A DNA stretch of 64,000 bases from Blasia pusilla (Eukaryota; Marchantiophyta; Marchantiopsida; Blasiales). Under the pieces are notes generated by a model, which searched no databases, was not told the DNA's origin, and saw only the letters and a list, made by a program, of their open reading frames with translations. Made by a program: the position numbers and the translations under genes. Within the stretch, counting starts at the first letter, position 1. Every line of letters begins with the position of its first letter. Positions 23,901 to 34,343 of the stretch are shown here, piece by piece. Where the stretch lies: positions 4,898,001-4,962,000 of the forward strand of contig CM114272.1 of assembly GCA_050084515.1 (NCBI GenBank). Direction: 5' to 3'.

Positions 23901-24087
23901 TATCACTCTACTCCAACGTTGCAAGGATAGCAAAACCTTGAAACAGGCCATGGAATTCATGAGTACAAAGAGAAGAACTTCATGGATGTTGGAGGAAGCA
24001 TGCGATTGAGGGGAAGTACAAAGAGTTGTGCTCTTGGCTCAGTTGGTGGACTATACGAATGATACAATGGGGAAACTTCATGCGGTA
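20938..24087 (+). pseudogene. MULE-like transposase, copy A, split by a solo LTR
   Basis: The start MDNYVKL follows a TATA box. After a variable Ser/Pro linker comes a zinc-cluster domain of the GCM1/WRKY type: CRQCLGALECRNPGCPY, then CPHCH and a terminal HVGSHIHP. The transposase part contains VYDHVEKRLKTIFIC, then IYGFMADNA and a DAFHWQQ helix, the pattern of MULE-type DDE transposases with Asp, Asp and a following His-Trp segment; the third acid may be in the LEEAC segment. Damage: TAG 21541-21543 or a frameshift before it, an LTR at 22051-23226, TAG for Trp at 23536-23538 and TAA for Gln at 23758-23760. A donor-like GGTAGGTGAG near 24086 suggests that another exon followed. The element-type call is from motif order only. 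Confidence 0.68.
22051..23226 (+). repeat. Solo gypsy LTR inside MULE-like copy A
   Basis: Starts TGTGTTACCCAC and ends TTAGACATTACA, the same termini as the LTR at 61440-62655. It has no polypurine tract or primer site on either side. It breaks the codons for LGIPG / QGEI, which are contiguous in copy B near 42265-42285. The flanks CCTGG and GGTGG are an imperfect 5-bp duplication; removing one of them restores the reading frame. Confidence 0.85.
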
Positions 24088-24189
24088 GGTGAGTTCAATA
24101 TTTCGTCCTGTCAAGCTCATGCTGAGAATTTTTTGAAAAGTTGCAGCTCGAGTTAAGAAGCGTCTGCACAATAGGGATTCCAAACCGTA

Positions 24190-25035
24190 GAAACCAAGTG
24201 ACTTGTCAAATGCGACGGGTTGCCTGAGTGTATAACCCATCGGAAACCGACACGTTGCATCAAGAATGTTTGTGCAACCTGTCGGAACTCGACTGGTTGC
24301 ATGAGTGTCACACCCGTAGGAGCCCGACATCATGCACAGAAAATGTTTGTGCAACCCGTCGGAACCCGACTAGTTGCATGAGTGTGCAACCTGTCGAATC
24401 TCGACGGGTTGCAAGTTGCATGTATACAAGGCCTGCAAATAGTTTGACCTAGATGGGTTGCAAGCTGCAAGGCTGCAAGTTAACTCAGTCTACAACCCGT
24501 CGGATTCTGACAAGTTGCGTCTGTCTGCGACTCTTCGTATTCAGACAGGTTGTGGCCGTCTCCAAGTCCTCGCATCCCGACACCTTGCATCAGTGCTAGT
24601 TAACAAGAACCCGTCAAATTCCAATAGTGTGGACACTTCTTGCAAGACAACAGAATCCGATAGGTTGCACAAGGATTTTCGAGACCGGACCGGCCTGCTT
24701 CTCACAACCTGTCCGATTCCGACGGGTTGCAATAGCAGGTTCTTGGGTGCTAGGTTGCAGTAAAAGGTTACTGGGACATTCGAGGGATGTCTCTGACTTG
24801 CAACCCGTTTCAAGTCAGAGGCTGGAAAATCCATGTGCGACCCGTTGGATTGCGATGACTTGCACTTGGATCTTCCAACCCGGAGTGACGAAAGTTACTT
24901 GCAACCCTTCTAAATCCAACGGGTTGCAATAGGTGGTTTGTGGGTGTTGCAACACGTCGGAAACCGACGGGTCGTAGAGTTATTCATGGGATGCCTCCGA
25001 CTTGCAATCCGTCTGGTTCCGACAGGTTGCTTTTT
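24190..25035. repeat. Diverged palindrome cluster downstream of MULE-like copy A
   Basis: At least a dozen units or half units occur, for example at 24233, 24274, 24351, 24385, 24493, 24714 and 24950. Spacing in the first part is near 40 bp rather than 64 bp, and many arms carry independent changes. This is probably intronic or 3' sequence of the MULE-like gene. Confidence 0.75.
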
Positions 25036-25088
25036 TCTTTGCTCATAGAGCTATTTTTGTTCCCTTCTCACATTGTCGTCGTTGCAGG

Positions 25089-25443
25089 GATTGAACATTC
25101 ATGAAAATGCCCTCTGCCCCAACACAAGCGGAGCTGAAAGTATTCATTCCCCTTGGAGGTCGTCACAAGCATGCCAAAGAATTTCACTTGTGGAGGCATG
25201 CCAACAAGACCAGCAAGAGCAATGCTACAGTCTCCAGCATCCCATATCTTCCTCACAAAAGGCATAACAAAAGGAAAGGGGCCTTTGATTTACGAGCTCT
25301 ATGTCAAGACGACTGTGAGATCTGGTGATGAGAAACTCTATGTGGAAGCCTTCAATCGGTGCGTACCAGGAACTCCCCTCGAGCAAGATGTCCACATTAG
25401 TGGGATATTCATGGGCGTGTTTCAAGACGTCCGATACATATGA
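25089..25443 (+). other. Possible downstream exon of the MULE-like gene
   Basis: A run after a TCGTTGCAG acceptor contains an open frame from 25101 (MPSAPTQAELKVFIPLGG) and then, in another frame, IYELYVKTTVRSGDEKLY to the stop at 25441. A frameshift between the two would explain both. It follows the palindrome cluster as other exons in this module do. I recognise no domain. Confidence 0.3.
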
Positions 25444-25629
25444 TGGTAGAGCAGTCCTAGCGAGACTCGTGAAGACTAGATAAGTATCTTGACTTTAGGC
25501 AAGTGAAGAGGCAGCATCGAGGAACGAACCGAGTGATTGATTTGGATGAAGAAATTACGCCGCCTAGGTATTTGGAGACCCCACATTGCTCCCAAATCCA
25601 AGATGCAGTAACTTCTCCAAAATCAGTGA

Positions 25630-26214
25630 ATGTTTTATTTCAAGCTCTCCATTGCTGGAAGTTCGCAATATCCGATCGCTAGGGTAGTTCAACAGTATTG
25701 GATTCCGGACATTGAGATGGATTGCAACCTTAAAAGGTGGCAAATATCTAGGAGCAACCCTGGACGTGGACCCACTTGCAGGGCAGGATCAGATGGCATT
25801 AGGAGAGCATGCGGCACTTTCCTAAATAAGAACTGTTCAAGGACTGGACGACCACTGCCTAGATTTTGGGGACTCAAAACCTTTGATCGTTTCACAAGGA
25901 CTGGGGATCAATTGAAGTACTTCTTCTGCCCAAATGAATCCTGCGCTTTTCAAAAGTCTTATCCGGTAGCCATTGGAGCTCCAAGGAAAACCCCCATGAT
26001 TTGGCCCATTGCCGTAGGTACAAATTGCACTCAAGACGAAGTGGATAATCTTACAAGTGTTGGTTTGAGACTCGTAGACGGAGGAAGTTTGGAGCATATT
26101 TGCATTACAGAGACTTTGCATTTCGTATTCAATCCAAGATTGATGTCAACATGTACCCGGAGAAGGTGGATGATCTCAATCCACTATTTCTGTTTGAGTC
26201 TAGAAATGAGGTGA
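25630..26214 (+). other. Unrecognised open frame
   Basis: A 194-codon frame contains FFCPNESC, which might be half of a zinc site, and no known family signature. A frame overlapping its end (26100-26360) contains KRNRMCRPIVEKAKR. It could be more of the MULE-like gene's 3' part or an unrelated remnant. Confidence 0.22.
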
Positions 26215-26360
26215 AGAGAAACAGAATGTGTAGGCCAATAGTGGAGAAAGCAAAGCGAATCGCATCAGCTCCAGAGGCAAACTGTCGTGCATATACACAT
26301 CGCTACACAACATACATTGCTGTCACCGAACACACACAAACACGCATGATCCCATGCTAG

Positions 26361-27294
26361 CTCATGCCATCCAAACAACCAGACAAGAAGTACAAAAATA
26401 TCTCCAATAAAATAAGATTAAATCTCTCTCACAACACTATAGTTCTCACATGTGTCTCTCAATCTCCAACCAAACCCACTCTCCTAATGAGAGGCTTGGG
26501 TTATACACACAACCCAAGCAAGACTCTAGCTCCGCCGCCTCATGCCAAGAGGCTCAACAAAGAGAGAATGAGCTCTCAAGCTCTCTCTCCTTGAGGTATA
26601 TCCCTCCCCTCTCCCAAGCTCTCTCCATGGTAACCTATGCTCCCAAGTCACCTCCTTGGCTCTTCACCTGATGTAGGAGGTTAAGGGTCACTTAGCAAAA
26701 ATAGAAAGTTGATCATATACTCAAAATGGTACTTACCTAAAAATAATAAGTTCCTCAATATGGCTCCAAATGAGCCGAAATGAAGGAGAAACTTGCTCTC
26801 TAAGGTTTCTCGGGGCCTCAGTAGGTCATCCTCGACCCGCCAAGCGTGTCGTCCACTGCTCACAAAGGCGTTGTACTAGATCTCACCGATCTATCCTAAA
26901 AGACGTGAGAAAACTTGGCGATACAATATGAAGGATGTATTGGGTTAAGAACAACACTGTAAATTCAAGTGTCATAGGGGTGTATGTGGTGCACATTTGT
27001 TGCTTTCCCACATGTTCCTATGATGACTTTGTCCACAGAGAGACAAGTGGGAAAAGGTATCTCCTTTGTAAGCAGATGTACTATGTATTGCTTGTAGTTT
27101 TAAGAGAGTCGGAGATAAGAGTAGGAATCCTCCAACCAATTTTGTCCCTCAAAGAAGTGCGAAGTATCTTAAACAAACCATTTTTAGGATGCAAAATGAG
27201 GTCTTAGATTGTACTTTAATTTTTCATGAACATTCACTTTGAGCTTGAACTCTATTCAACTCAAGGCAATTGATAGATTTTTTCCAAACCTTCA
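26361..27294. other. Unassigned stretch before copia fragment 2
   Basis: Contains a hairpin at 26494-26519 (arms GCTTGGGTT and AACCCAAGC, 8-nt loop) in a CT-rich and CA-rich stretch. No gene is visible. Some of 27120-27290 is A/T-rich. Confidence 0.35.
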
Positions 27295-27364
27295 ATGGAA
27301 AAAATGAATTGTTCCACATTTATGATTCCAATGATTTTTCAGTATTTTAAATTTTTTGCAAATT

Positions 27365-27391
27365 GCAACCCGTCAGATACAGATGGGTTGC
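27365..27391. repeat. Isolated 27-bp palindrome inside copia fragment 2
   Basis: Left arm GCAACCCGTC, right arm GATGGGTTGC, total length again 27 bp, with no neighbouring units within several hundred bases. It lies just upstream of the copia reverse transcriptase remnant, outside any ParB-MTase or MULE-like copy. Confidence 0.8.
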
Positions 27392-27528
27392 CAAAGTGTG
27401 GAAGAGGAAAAAAAAATCTTTGGGAGTGCTTCAGCATTGAGAACAAAAGTGCAAAAAAGTTCACAAGAAAAGTTTCCTCTCTTCAATCCAACGAAAACTC
27501 TCTTCAAATCACAAAAAAATCTCTTCAA

Positions 27529-28506
27529 AAAAAATATGATGATCTCTTGATTACTAGGAGTACTGAAGAAATGGTACAAGTAGTCAAGCTTAAGTTACAT
27601 GCAAAATTTGATATGAAGGACTTGGGAGAACTCAAGTACTTCCTTGGTATTGAGTTTATCAAGGTTGGAGAGAGCATGTGGTTACTACAATGATAATATG
27701 CTCTTCATATGCTTTCAAAATATGGTAGGACGACTTGTAAGCCAATCTCTACACGGTTGGACTAGAGCGTGAAGCTAAGATTGGATGAAGGAGAGCTGCT
27801 TGCAAATTCTAATATGTACAGGCGCATGTTTGGAAGTTTGATTTATCTAACTATAGCCAGACCAGATTTGAGCTATGTTTTTGGTCTAGTGAGCCAGTTT
27901 ATGCAGGCACCTCGAAAACCTCACCTTGATGTTGTGAGAAGGATTATGTGGTATGTGAAATTCTCTATTCAATTCGGGCTTCAATTTGAACCTTCTTCAA
28001 GTTTTCAATTAGAAGGATTCACAGATACTGATTGGGCAGGAAGCGTATCTGATCGACACTCCACATCAGGTTATTCGTTTACTTTGGGAAGCGCAACTAT
28101 AAGTTGGGCTTCAAAGAAGCAACCTACAGTTGCTTTATCTTCAACAGAGGCCGAGTACAGAGGAGCAACCAATGCAGCATGTGAGGCGGTGTGGCTTCAT
28201 CGATTACTTGTTGAGATTGGTGTTAGTAACTTAGGACCTAGTGTAATATATGCAGACAATATTAGTAGCATCAAGCTTGCTAATAACCCTATGTTTCATG
28301 CTCGTAAAAAGAATGTTGAGGTGCACTATCATTTTATTAGAGAGAAAGCGCTTGGAGGAGAAATTGATCTTGTGTATATAGGTACAGATCAGCAAATAGC
28401 TTACATCTTTACAAAGACATTGTCTAGAGATAAGTTTGAGATGTTTAGAAAGGACTTAGGCGTTAGAAATATCGATATGAGCTTGAGGTGGAGTATTGAA
28501 GATTGA
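27529..28506 (+). pseudogene. Ty1/copia fragment 2: end of reverse transcriptase and RNase H
   Basis: Begins at KKYDDLLIT, the YVDD-region equivalent, and continues through FDMKDLGELKYFLGIE with a stop near 27691. After a second stop near 27763 a long frame follows (27769-28506). It has MFGSLIYLTIARPDLSY and the RNase H segments TDTDWAG, SSTEAEYRGA and YADNISS, ending SIED. Gag, integrase and most of the reverse transcriptase are missing. It differs clearly from the copia element at 5905-8399, so it is a separate family. Confidence 0.88.
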
Positions 28507-28920
28507 GGTACAATCAAGCTCATGAGACACTTGAACTACTACATTTGGTACTCACACGAAGTAGGGAAGCTGAATCTTGGTTATTCAGTTAAGCACGATT
28601 ATCTTAACTAAGGTTAGTTAATCACAGTTAGTCTAATTCGAGACCATGGTTAAGGATAGGGTTAGGGTTGCTTGTACATACCCTATATAATTGAGAAGAG
28701 GACCAGCCTCCACTCATTCTCTCATTACAAATTTTGTTCTTCATGGTGGTGTGTGTGTGTGAGAGCCGTCTTCCACCAGTTATGCTTGTTTAGCAACTTT
28801 CCACACATATCACTACACAACATAAATCGTTGGTCATATCTACACCACACAACACCGATCTTCCCCACACACGGGTAGATCCATACATGTACACATGGAG
28901 ATCAAGGAGCGGTAAGAGGA
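28493..28920 (+). repeat. Probable 3' LTR of copia fragment 2
   Basis: GAGGTGGAG before 28493 may be the polypurine tract, and TATTGAAGATTG a mutated TG start. TATATAA at 28684-28690 fits an LTR promoter. The right border is not determined. Confidence 0.4.
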
Positions 28921-28963
28921 GAGGAAGAGAGGAAAAGAGGAGAGAAGAAACTACCTTCAATTA

Positions 28964-29010
28964 GCAGCTTTACTTGAAATTACACGTTGCGCAATTTCAA
29001 GTAAAGCTGC
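28964..29010. repeat. Perfect inverted repeat with 18-bp arms
   Basis: Arms 28964-28981 and 28993-29010 (GCAGCTTTACTTGAAATT and its complement) enclose an 11-nt loop. It lies between the copia LTR and the truncated end of ParB-MTase copy 2. Confidence 0.9.
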
Positions 29011-29061
29011 AATTTGGTGACAAAAATCAAGCTCCCCTACTCCGATCACCTTCCCGTGTCG

Positions 29062-29460
29062 GCAAATGCATCCCGTCAGAGTTTGACGAGTTGCTTTTGG
29101 CCAAAAACATCCTAAAACAACGGCCAGTCAAGCAACTCGTCAGACTCCGACGAGTTGCTTTCGGCCAAAAACATCCTAAAAACAGCGGCCAGTCAAGCAA
29201 CTCGTCGGATCCCGACGAGTTGCTTTCGGTCAAAAACATCCTAAAAACAGCGGCCAGTCAAGCAACTTATTGGACCCTGACAAGTTGCTTTCGGCCAAAA
29301 ACATCCAAAAAACAGTGGCCAGTCAAGCAACTCGTCGGATTATGACGAGTTGCTTTCGGCCAAAAACATCCAAAAAATAGCGCTTGGTCAAGCAACTCGT
29401 CGGACTTCGACGAGTTTTGTTACCACTAGTTAAACAACTCGTCGGAGTCCGACGGTTTGC
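29062..29460. repeat. 65-bp tandem repeat with embedded palindromes, intron 1 of copy 2
   Basis: Palindromes start at 29068, 29132, 29197, 29262, 29327 and 29392, with periods of 64-65 bp, and a seventh at 29434. The 38-bp spacers are nearly identical to each other (TTTCGGCCAAAAACATCC, then a GCGGCCAGTCA-type end). Most arms are the CTCGTCG / CGACGAG variant. It is the cleanest array in the window. Confidence 0.93.
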
Positions 29461-29491
29461 AACAATAAAAATTAAGGAAGAGGAAACTTAT

Positions 29492-30350
29492 GTGTTCATG
29501 GCATGCACGACCATCTCCACTGTCGCCATGTGAAGAGGGTATGGATGTAGCACGACTGCCTTCATGCAAAAATGCGCCTCCAATGAGTTTTGGCGCTCCT
29601 CTGCAAACTGGGTCCACGCCATGAACCTCTGGTTTCCATCCTAGATGAAGAAATACAAGTTCAACATCCAGATGAATTCCGTCCCCTCAATCGCCCTTTT
29701 GAATTCCTGATCTCTCATCCTCCAGAATGTGTCGAACGCCTCCAAGTCCTCCTCCGTCACCGGCGCTTGGGTTCCATGTTCATCGTAAGGCTGAACATAG
29801 AACGGAGGGAAGCTGTCAACGTAGGATGCTGTCACTACCGATTGTTTCAGCTTCATAATATCCTCGTCAGACTGAATTTCTCGGACGTACTCCATTGTCC
29901 GCAATCGGCAAAGTGGAATTCTTGGGGCGTTCTGGACCTCCATCAGTGCCATATGCTTTACCACCTGTCACAACGGGAACAAGGTCAATAAACTACACTG
30001 AATTGCCAATGAATTGCAAGATGGGCCTTTACATAACTCAAAGAACAAAGATCGTATCTTACCCGCTCGAAGATTGGGTTGGTGTCTTGGCCCGCCAATT
30101 GCTCTGGGACAACAGCAGACAAGTCCACTCGAAACTCGTCGATCCGATAGAGCTCGATTTCTTCCTCCGGGCTAAGAGACGAGGAAGACCGCTCTCCTGC
30201 TTCTTCAGAGATGTCCACCATCTCCACGTTGGCGGTCCTCATGACCTCATCGTCCGTCACTTGAACTTCGCCCGTTTCCTCAACCAACCTCTTGCAATCC
30301 CACGCGTCACAAGGTCTATCCTGAGTTGGAAAATCCCGTAACATTCCCCA
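29492..30350 (-). pseudogene. ParB-like/DNA methyltransferase-like gene, copy 2 (exons A and B only)
   Basis: Exon B spans 29964-29492 (473 nt) and exon A runs from about 30350 to 30063, with the intron at 29965-30062. Exon A encodes an acidic region ending IELYRIDEF and DTNPIFER, the lead-in to the ParB-like domain; its N-terminal half is deleted. Exon B keeps IPLCRLRTMEYVREIQ but TAG at 29641-29643 replaces the Trp of WDGNHR, and the His of that motif reads Gln. The donor after exon B is ATAAGT instead of GTAAGT. Exons C to E are missing; the copy stops in the intron array near 29050. Confidence 0.7.
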
Positions 30351-30617
30351 GCAATTAGTTACCTTAGCAAATGCAAGCGATGTCTCGTGTTTGATGCTAG
30401 CAAAATCGTCTCAAAAGACCATTGGTCGGCATGAAGGGGGAACCAACCCAACGGACTCTGACGGCTTCCAATTTGCTTTGGGACAAGGAAACAAAAAATG
30501 GAACTGAGTGCTTCGCAACCCACGTCTCTAATTCCAAAATTTTGCAACCCATCGGACTCCGACAGGTTGCAACAGAATTGAATCCATCATGTCAGAAAAT
30601 CCCACCTACCAAACTTC
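30351..30617. promoter_or_regulatory. Remnant of the divergent promoter region, copy 2
   Basis: Resembles the MULE-proximal part of the region at 20700-20820 (ACCCACGTCTCTAATTCCAAAATTTTGCAA and the CACCTACCAAA end, given here only as a location clue). It holds palindromes near 30446 and 30545. It is cut at 30618 by the dispersed repeat. Confidence 0.5.
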
Positions 30618-30955
30618 GGGGGCTGGTATTCTGGCAAGAGAGGAAGAGAGGAGAGTCTCTCTTCAAAAAAAAGGGCAAAATCCGCCTCCTCTTTTCAAAA
30701 CTTTTTGACATATTTGAAATTTTTGTTTGCTTTCAAATTCATGAAATCTTTAGAAGAGAGTATTTAGTGGTCCACATTTGGCCCTAAAAAAACCTCCTCT
30801 TTCCTGGGGGCGAGAAAAAAGGAGACATCATAAGACCACTACAAACATTTTTCCATCACTCTCCATGCGAGCCTAAGTTTCTTAACATTCCCTGTCTCGG
30901 TCAATAAAAAGCAGTGCCCTTGGTATTTTTGGTGGAGGACCACCCGGATGCCAAC
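30618..30955 (-). repeat. Dispersed repeat of about 300-370 bp, copy III
   Basis: Reverse orientation of copies I and II: starts GGGGGCTGGTATTCTGG and continues to the GAGCCTAAGTTTCTTAA end. Similarity with copy I continues to about 30955 (GGTGGAGGACCACCCGGATGCC versus its relative near 5532, a shorter match). Inserted in the promoter-region remnant. Confidence 0.65.
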
Positions 30956-31079
30956 CTCTCTTTTTGCAGGGATTGTTGCCTGCATCATGGCCTCCCCTAA
31001 ATTGCCCCATAACCAACTTTCTGTTGGTTATGAATGGTATCTGCTCAAGACCAACTTTGTGAGATGTGAACACATCAGA

Positions 31080-31340
31080 TCCTAAGGCTGAGAAATCGAG
31101 AAGCTGCACCCCTCCCAACCCGTAAGAAAGCTCACCATAAGAAAGGAAAGATTTTTAGAAGTGATTTTCTTCCACCCTGCACCCACGACGATCTAACAGG
31201 TTGGGAATCCGAAATGGCAATCCGACAGGTAGTAGGAATCGTGCACATCCTAGACAAGAAAAGAAGCCTACAACTGGTTTGACGAATGTAGGGGAACGAG
31301 CCAAAAGTTAAGAAGCCCGCCACAATGCGTCAGAAGTTGG
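31080..31340 (-). pseudogene. Partial extra copy of exon Z region
   Basis: The minus strand repeats the intron-exon join of exon Z: a GGCTTCTTTTCTTGTCTAG acceptor region and CGATTCCTACTACCTGT. It then diverges. It lies downstream of Z copy 3, so terminal exons E, Z and this remnant are in tandem. Confidence 0.4.
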
Positions 31341-31612
31341 TCTCACAGGGAAAGAGTCCGATCACTCAAGCAGTCAACTTTTCGAATCCGGCGACTTGCC
31401 GGAAATGGTTAAAAAGTTGCAGTGGGCAAAAAGCAAAAAGTTGCAACCCGTCGGAATCATACGGGTTGCAGAATTGTAATTCTGAGTAGCTAAAAGAACA
31501 CAATCCACAAGTCCAAAAACATATTCCAGCAAACTTTTACAAACATCATTATGGGTTGAAAAAATCTCGTCCTTTATTACCTCCGAAGGAACCTTGGAAA
31601 TGTACATTTGAC

Positions 31613-31936
31613 CTAGTCTATGATTTCTTCAGCCTCGTCATCTACAAATTTACTCCTAACTCTCCTCGGTGACAGTACCAAAGGAATGTCTTGGGATACA
31701 AGTGGCTCCTCTGGCCGATTGTAGACGGGGATCGAAAATTTTGGCGAATTCGAGAGCCTTGGCCCCCCCCCTAGGTACACCATAACGGTCCCATGGAACC
31801 TGATTTGAGTCCCACCGCCTTCCTCGGCAATATACCTTGTACGCTCTGCAATGTGACACCCAACTAGTATCAATATGTGCTCCGTCCCCGGTAATACCAC
31901 TATGGCAATCGCACAGGTAGTAGGAATCCAACACGT
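31613..31936 (-). pseudogene. Exon Z, copy 3
   Basis: The acceptor CTTCTTTTCTTCTCTCAG ends at 31937. The exon reads DSYYLCDCHSGITGDGA, WVSHCRAYKVYCRGRRWDS and an acidic end, stop TAG at 31613-31615. A one-base insertion in the C-run near 31770 shifts the frame between VPRGG and the SNSPKF segment. An AATAAA-type signal follows (31573-31578 on the plus strand as TTTATT). The start resembles that of exon E (DHSYVYC versus DSYYLCDC). Confidence 0.5.
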
Positions 31937-32924
31937 CTGAGAGAAGAAAAGAAGCCTACGCCTGCCTTTACGAGTTGAGGGGAAGGTGCCAAGAGAAGAA
32001 GCCCGCCACACTGCCTCTTAAGTTGGACCAATAGGGAAAGAGTCCGATCATTAAACTTGTCGGAATCCGACAGGTTGCCTGGAAGTGGTAAAAAGGTGCA
32101 GTGGTCAAAAAGTGAAAAGTTGCAAGCAGGAGAAATCCGACGGGATGCAAAATAGAAGTCCGCGGAGTTCATAGACAATCACATTCGAAAAGACAAAAAA
32201 TGTTCAGCAAACTTTTACAAGCACCACCATTGTTCGAAAAAATCTTCTGCTTTATATCATCCGAAAAAGGCTCGGAACTATACATTTGATCTATTCTATG
32301 AAATCTTTTGCCTCATCATCAAAAAACTCCCTACTCCGAACGCTGCAGTCAAGCTGGGTCCTTGAGTTCTTTGAACTCACTCGTCATCGTCCGAGAGCTC
32401 TTGCAAGTGACGATGGTGTCACTACCAATGGTGGCTCTGGAACCAGAGCTCTCGGCTTCGGTGGAGAGTTGTACGCCCCAACGAGCATTTCGTATTTTGC
32501 CTTTGCCTCCTTGCAAAGGTCAAACAGTTCCTGCCTTCCCTCGAGGCAGAGAATGTTCCTGCCACTCTGCCAGGCGCCTTTGATACTTGCCCCTGAAAGT
32601 CCCACTAAGTCTAAAACCAAGTCACCCAGCCTTGAGCTGAGCTTAATGAGCGTTTGCATCAGGGCTGGCGACTTTTCCCTTCCTCCCAGAAGTGGGGTAT
32701 TGTCTTGCATGTAAATTCCCGGGGGGGAGTTGTACAAACTATCTAAGCTGTACCCATCTGAGCATGGATCCACAGGATCCTGGATCTTGAACACATGGAA
32801 ATTGTGCTCGGGCCGAACAAAGCAATACACGTAGGAGTGGTCCATCTGTAAATAAGCACGTTGGAAACAATGTCAGCAACTAAAGAAGTCGGCTTGAGAA
32901 CATCTTCAATTACTAACTTTGGAT

Positions 32925-33298
32925 CAATGTGTCGGAGTCCGACGGGTTGTTTTGTCCCGGACCAACCCGTCGCCTTCCGTCGGGTTGGTCAGGGACTAAA
33001 ACAACCCGTGAGGCTCCGTTGTTTTCGTCCGTGAGCAACCCGTCGGAAGGCGACGGGTTGCTGGCCTAGAGCAGCCCATGCTTGCCTGAGAGCAACCCGT
33101 CGCTATCACGGGTTGCGTTTTTTCGAAACACAGGAAAAACCAAAAGCAAGCGCAACCCCGTCGGCGTTGACGCGAGTTGCGGTACACCACGGTTTTCCCC
33201 GGTATGGGAAAGATGCAACCCGCCGGAAACCGACGGGTTGCTCTCAGCCGAGCATGGGCTGCTCTAAGCCAACAACCCGTTGCCTTCCGACGGGTTGC
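32925..33298. repeat. Palindrome array in the last intron of copy 3
   Basis: Units start near 32925, 32962, 33035, 33093 (short), 33151, 33215 and 33272. Centres include GAAGG, GAAAC and CCTTC. Spacer phrases (GAGCAGCCCATGC, AGCATGGGCTGCTC) match those of the last introns of copies 1 and 4. Confidence 0.85.
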
Positions 33299-34343
33299 TC
33301 ACGGACAAAAAAAACGGAGATTGACACTCATTATACTCACCCAACGGAGATAAACACTCATTATACACATCATTAAAATATAATTGAGATTATAGTACAG
33401 GAATTGAGCCTTACCCTAATTTGACTCGTCGCGGATCGGAGTGGGTACTCGTTTTTTATGATCCACGATTGCGCCGTCCTCCACATTAGCGACCTCTTGA
33501 CGCACTAGAGGTTGAAGAGCTTGTCCTCGCTCCCTCCAGTCAACACCAAGAAGCAGCCCCTGTCACTCACATAGGCGTCTGCAAAGGAGAACAATAGCGC
33601 AATTTGGTCATAAGAGAGCGGCACATTCCACTCAGGTACCTCGTCCGACCTCAGCGATCAAGAGATCCACCGCAACCTCTTCGACCACTCCATTCACCGT
33701 CCAAGCATCGTGCCCGTTTCGTTGGAGCTTCCGTCCCAGCGTTGTCAATTTATCGATGGCTGGTGTCGACGCTTGAGAACTGAAGCTCTTCAGCTCATCC
33801 TGTAAAGGAGTGAACTGAAGGAGGATGCTTGTTCGGGTCGTTGTTTGTCTGTGTCTTCCCAAGGATCAGGTTATCCATTAGCAACTGTAGCAGGGTTATG
33901 TTGGCCGGGGTTGACGCCAAGTCCCTCAGTAAATCGTAAGCTTCTAGGACCAGCGGTGATGTCGCCATGGCTTGGACTGTCGGACTTGGTTTGGCCTTTG
34001 TCTTCTCTGGGGTCTGTTTCCCCTCTGGTTCCTGGTCCTCACAAACTTGAGCACGAACCTGGTCCTCTACATCCTGATGGAAGTATTTCGGATGACTTTG
34101 ATCAAAGGCCGGGTCCACATCGCCTTTGAGGATGGCCTTCCCGGCGCGTAAGGTGTTCACAGCTTTGTTCCTGAGCTCCCTAGCTTCACGCGAAGACGAA
34201 GCACCCTTCTTTACCTTTGGGATCCCCGCGGTCTGACTCTTTGACCTCGTGGTGACCGCCAAAACGGTTTCTTGGAACTCTTTAGGCCAATCCGATGATT
34301 CCTCGTTGGCCCCTTCGGCCGAGTCTTCCTCACTGATAGTGAC

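Noticed and set aside
26286-26350. 5' LTR partner of copia fragment 2
   Set aside because: A CTACACAACATA phrase occurs here and near 28810, but the match is too short in CA-rich sequence to support an LTR pair.
29062-29460. CRISPR array
   Set aside because: The repeat length and period look similar at first, but spacers within an array are near-identical rather than unique, no cas genes are present, and the arrays lie in introns of plant genes.
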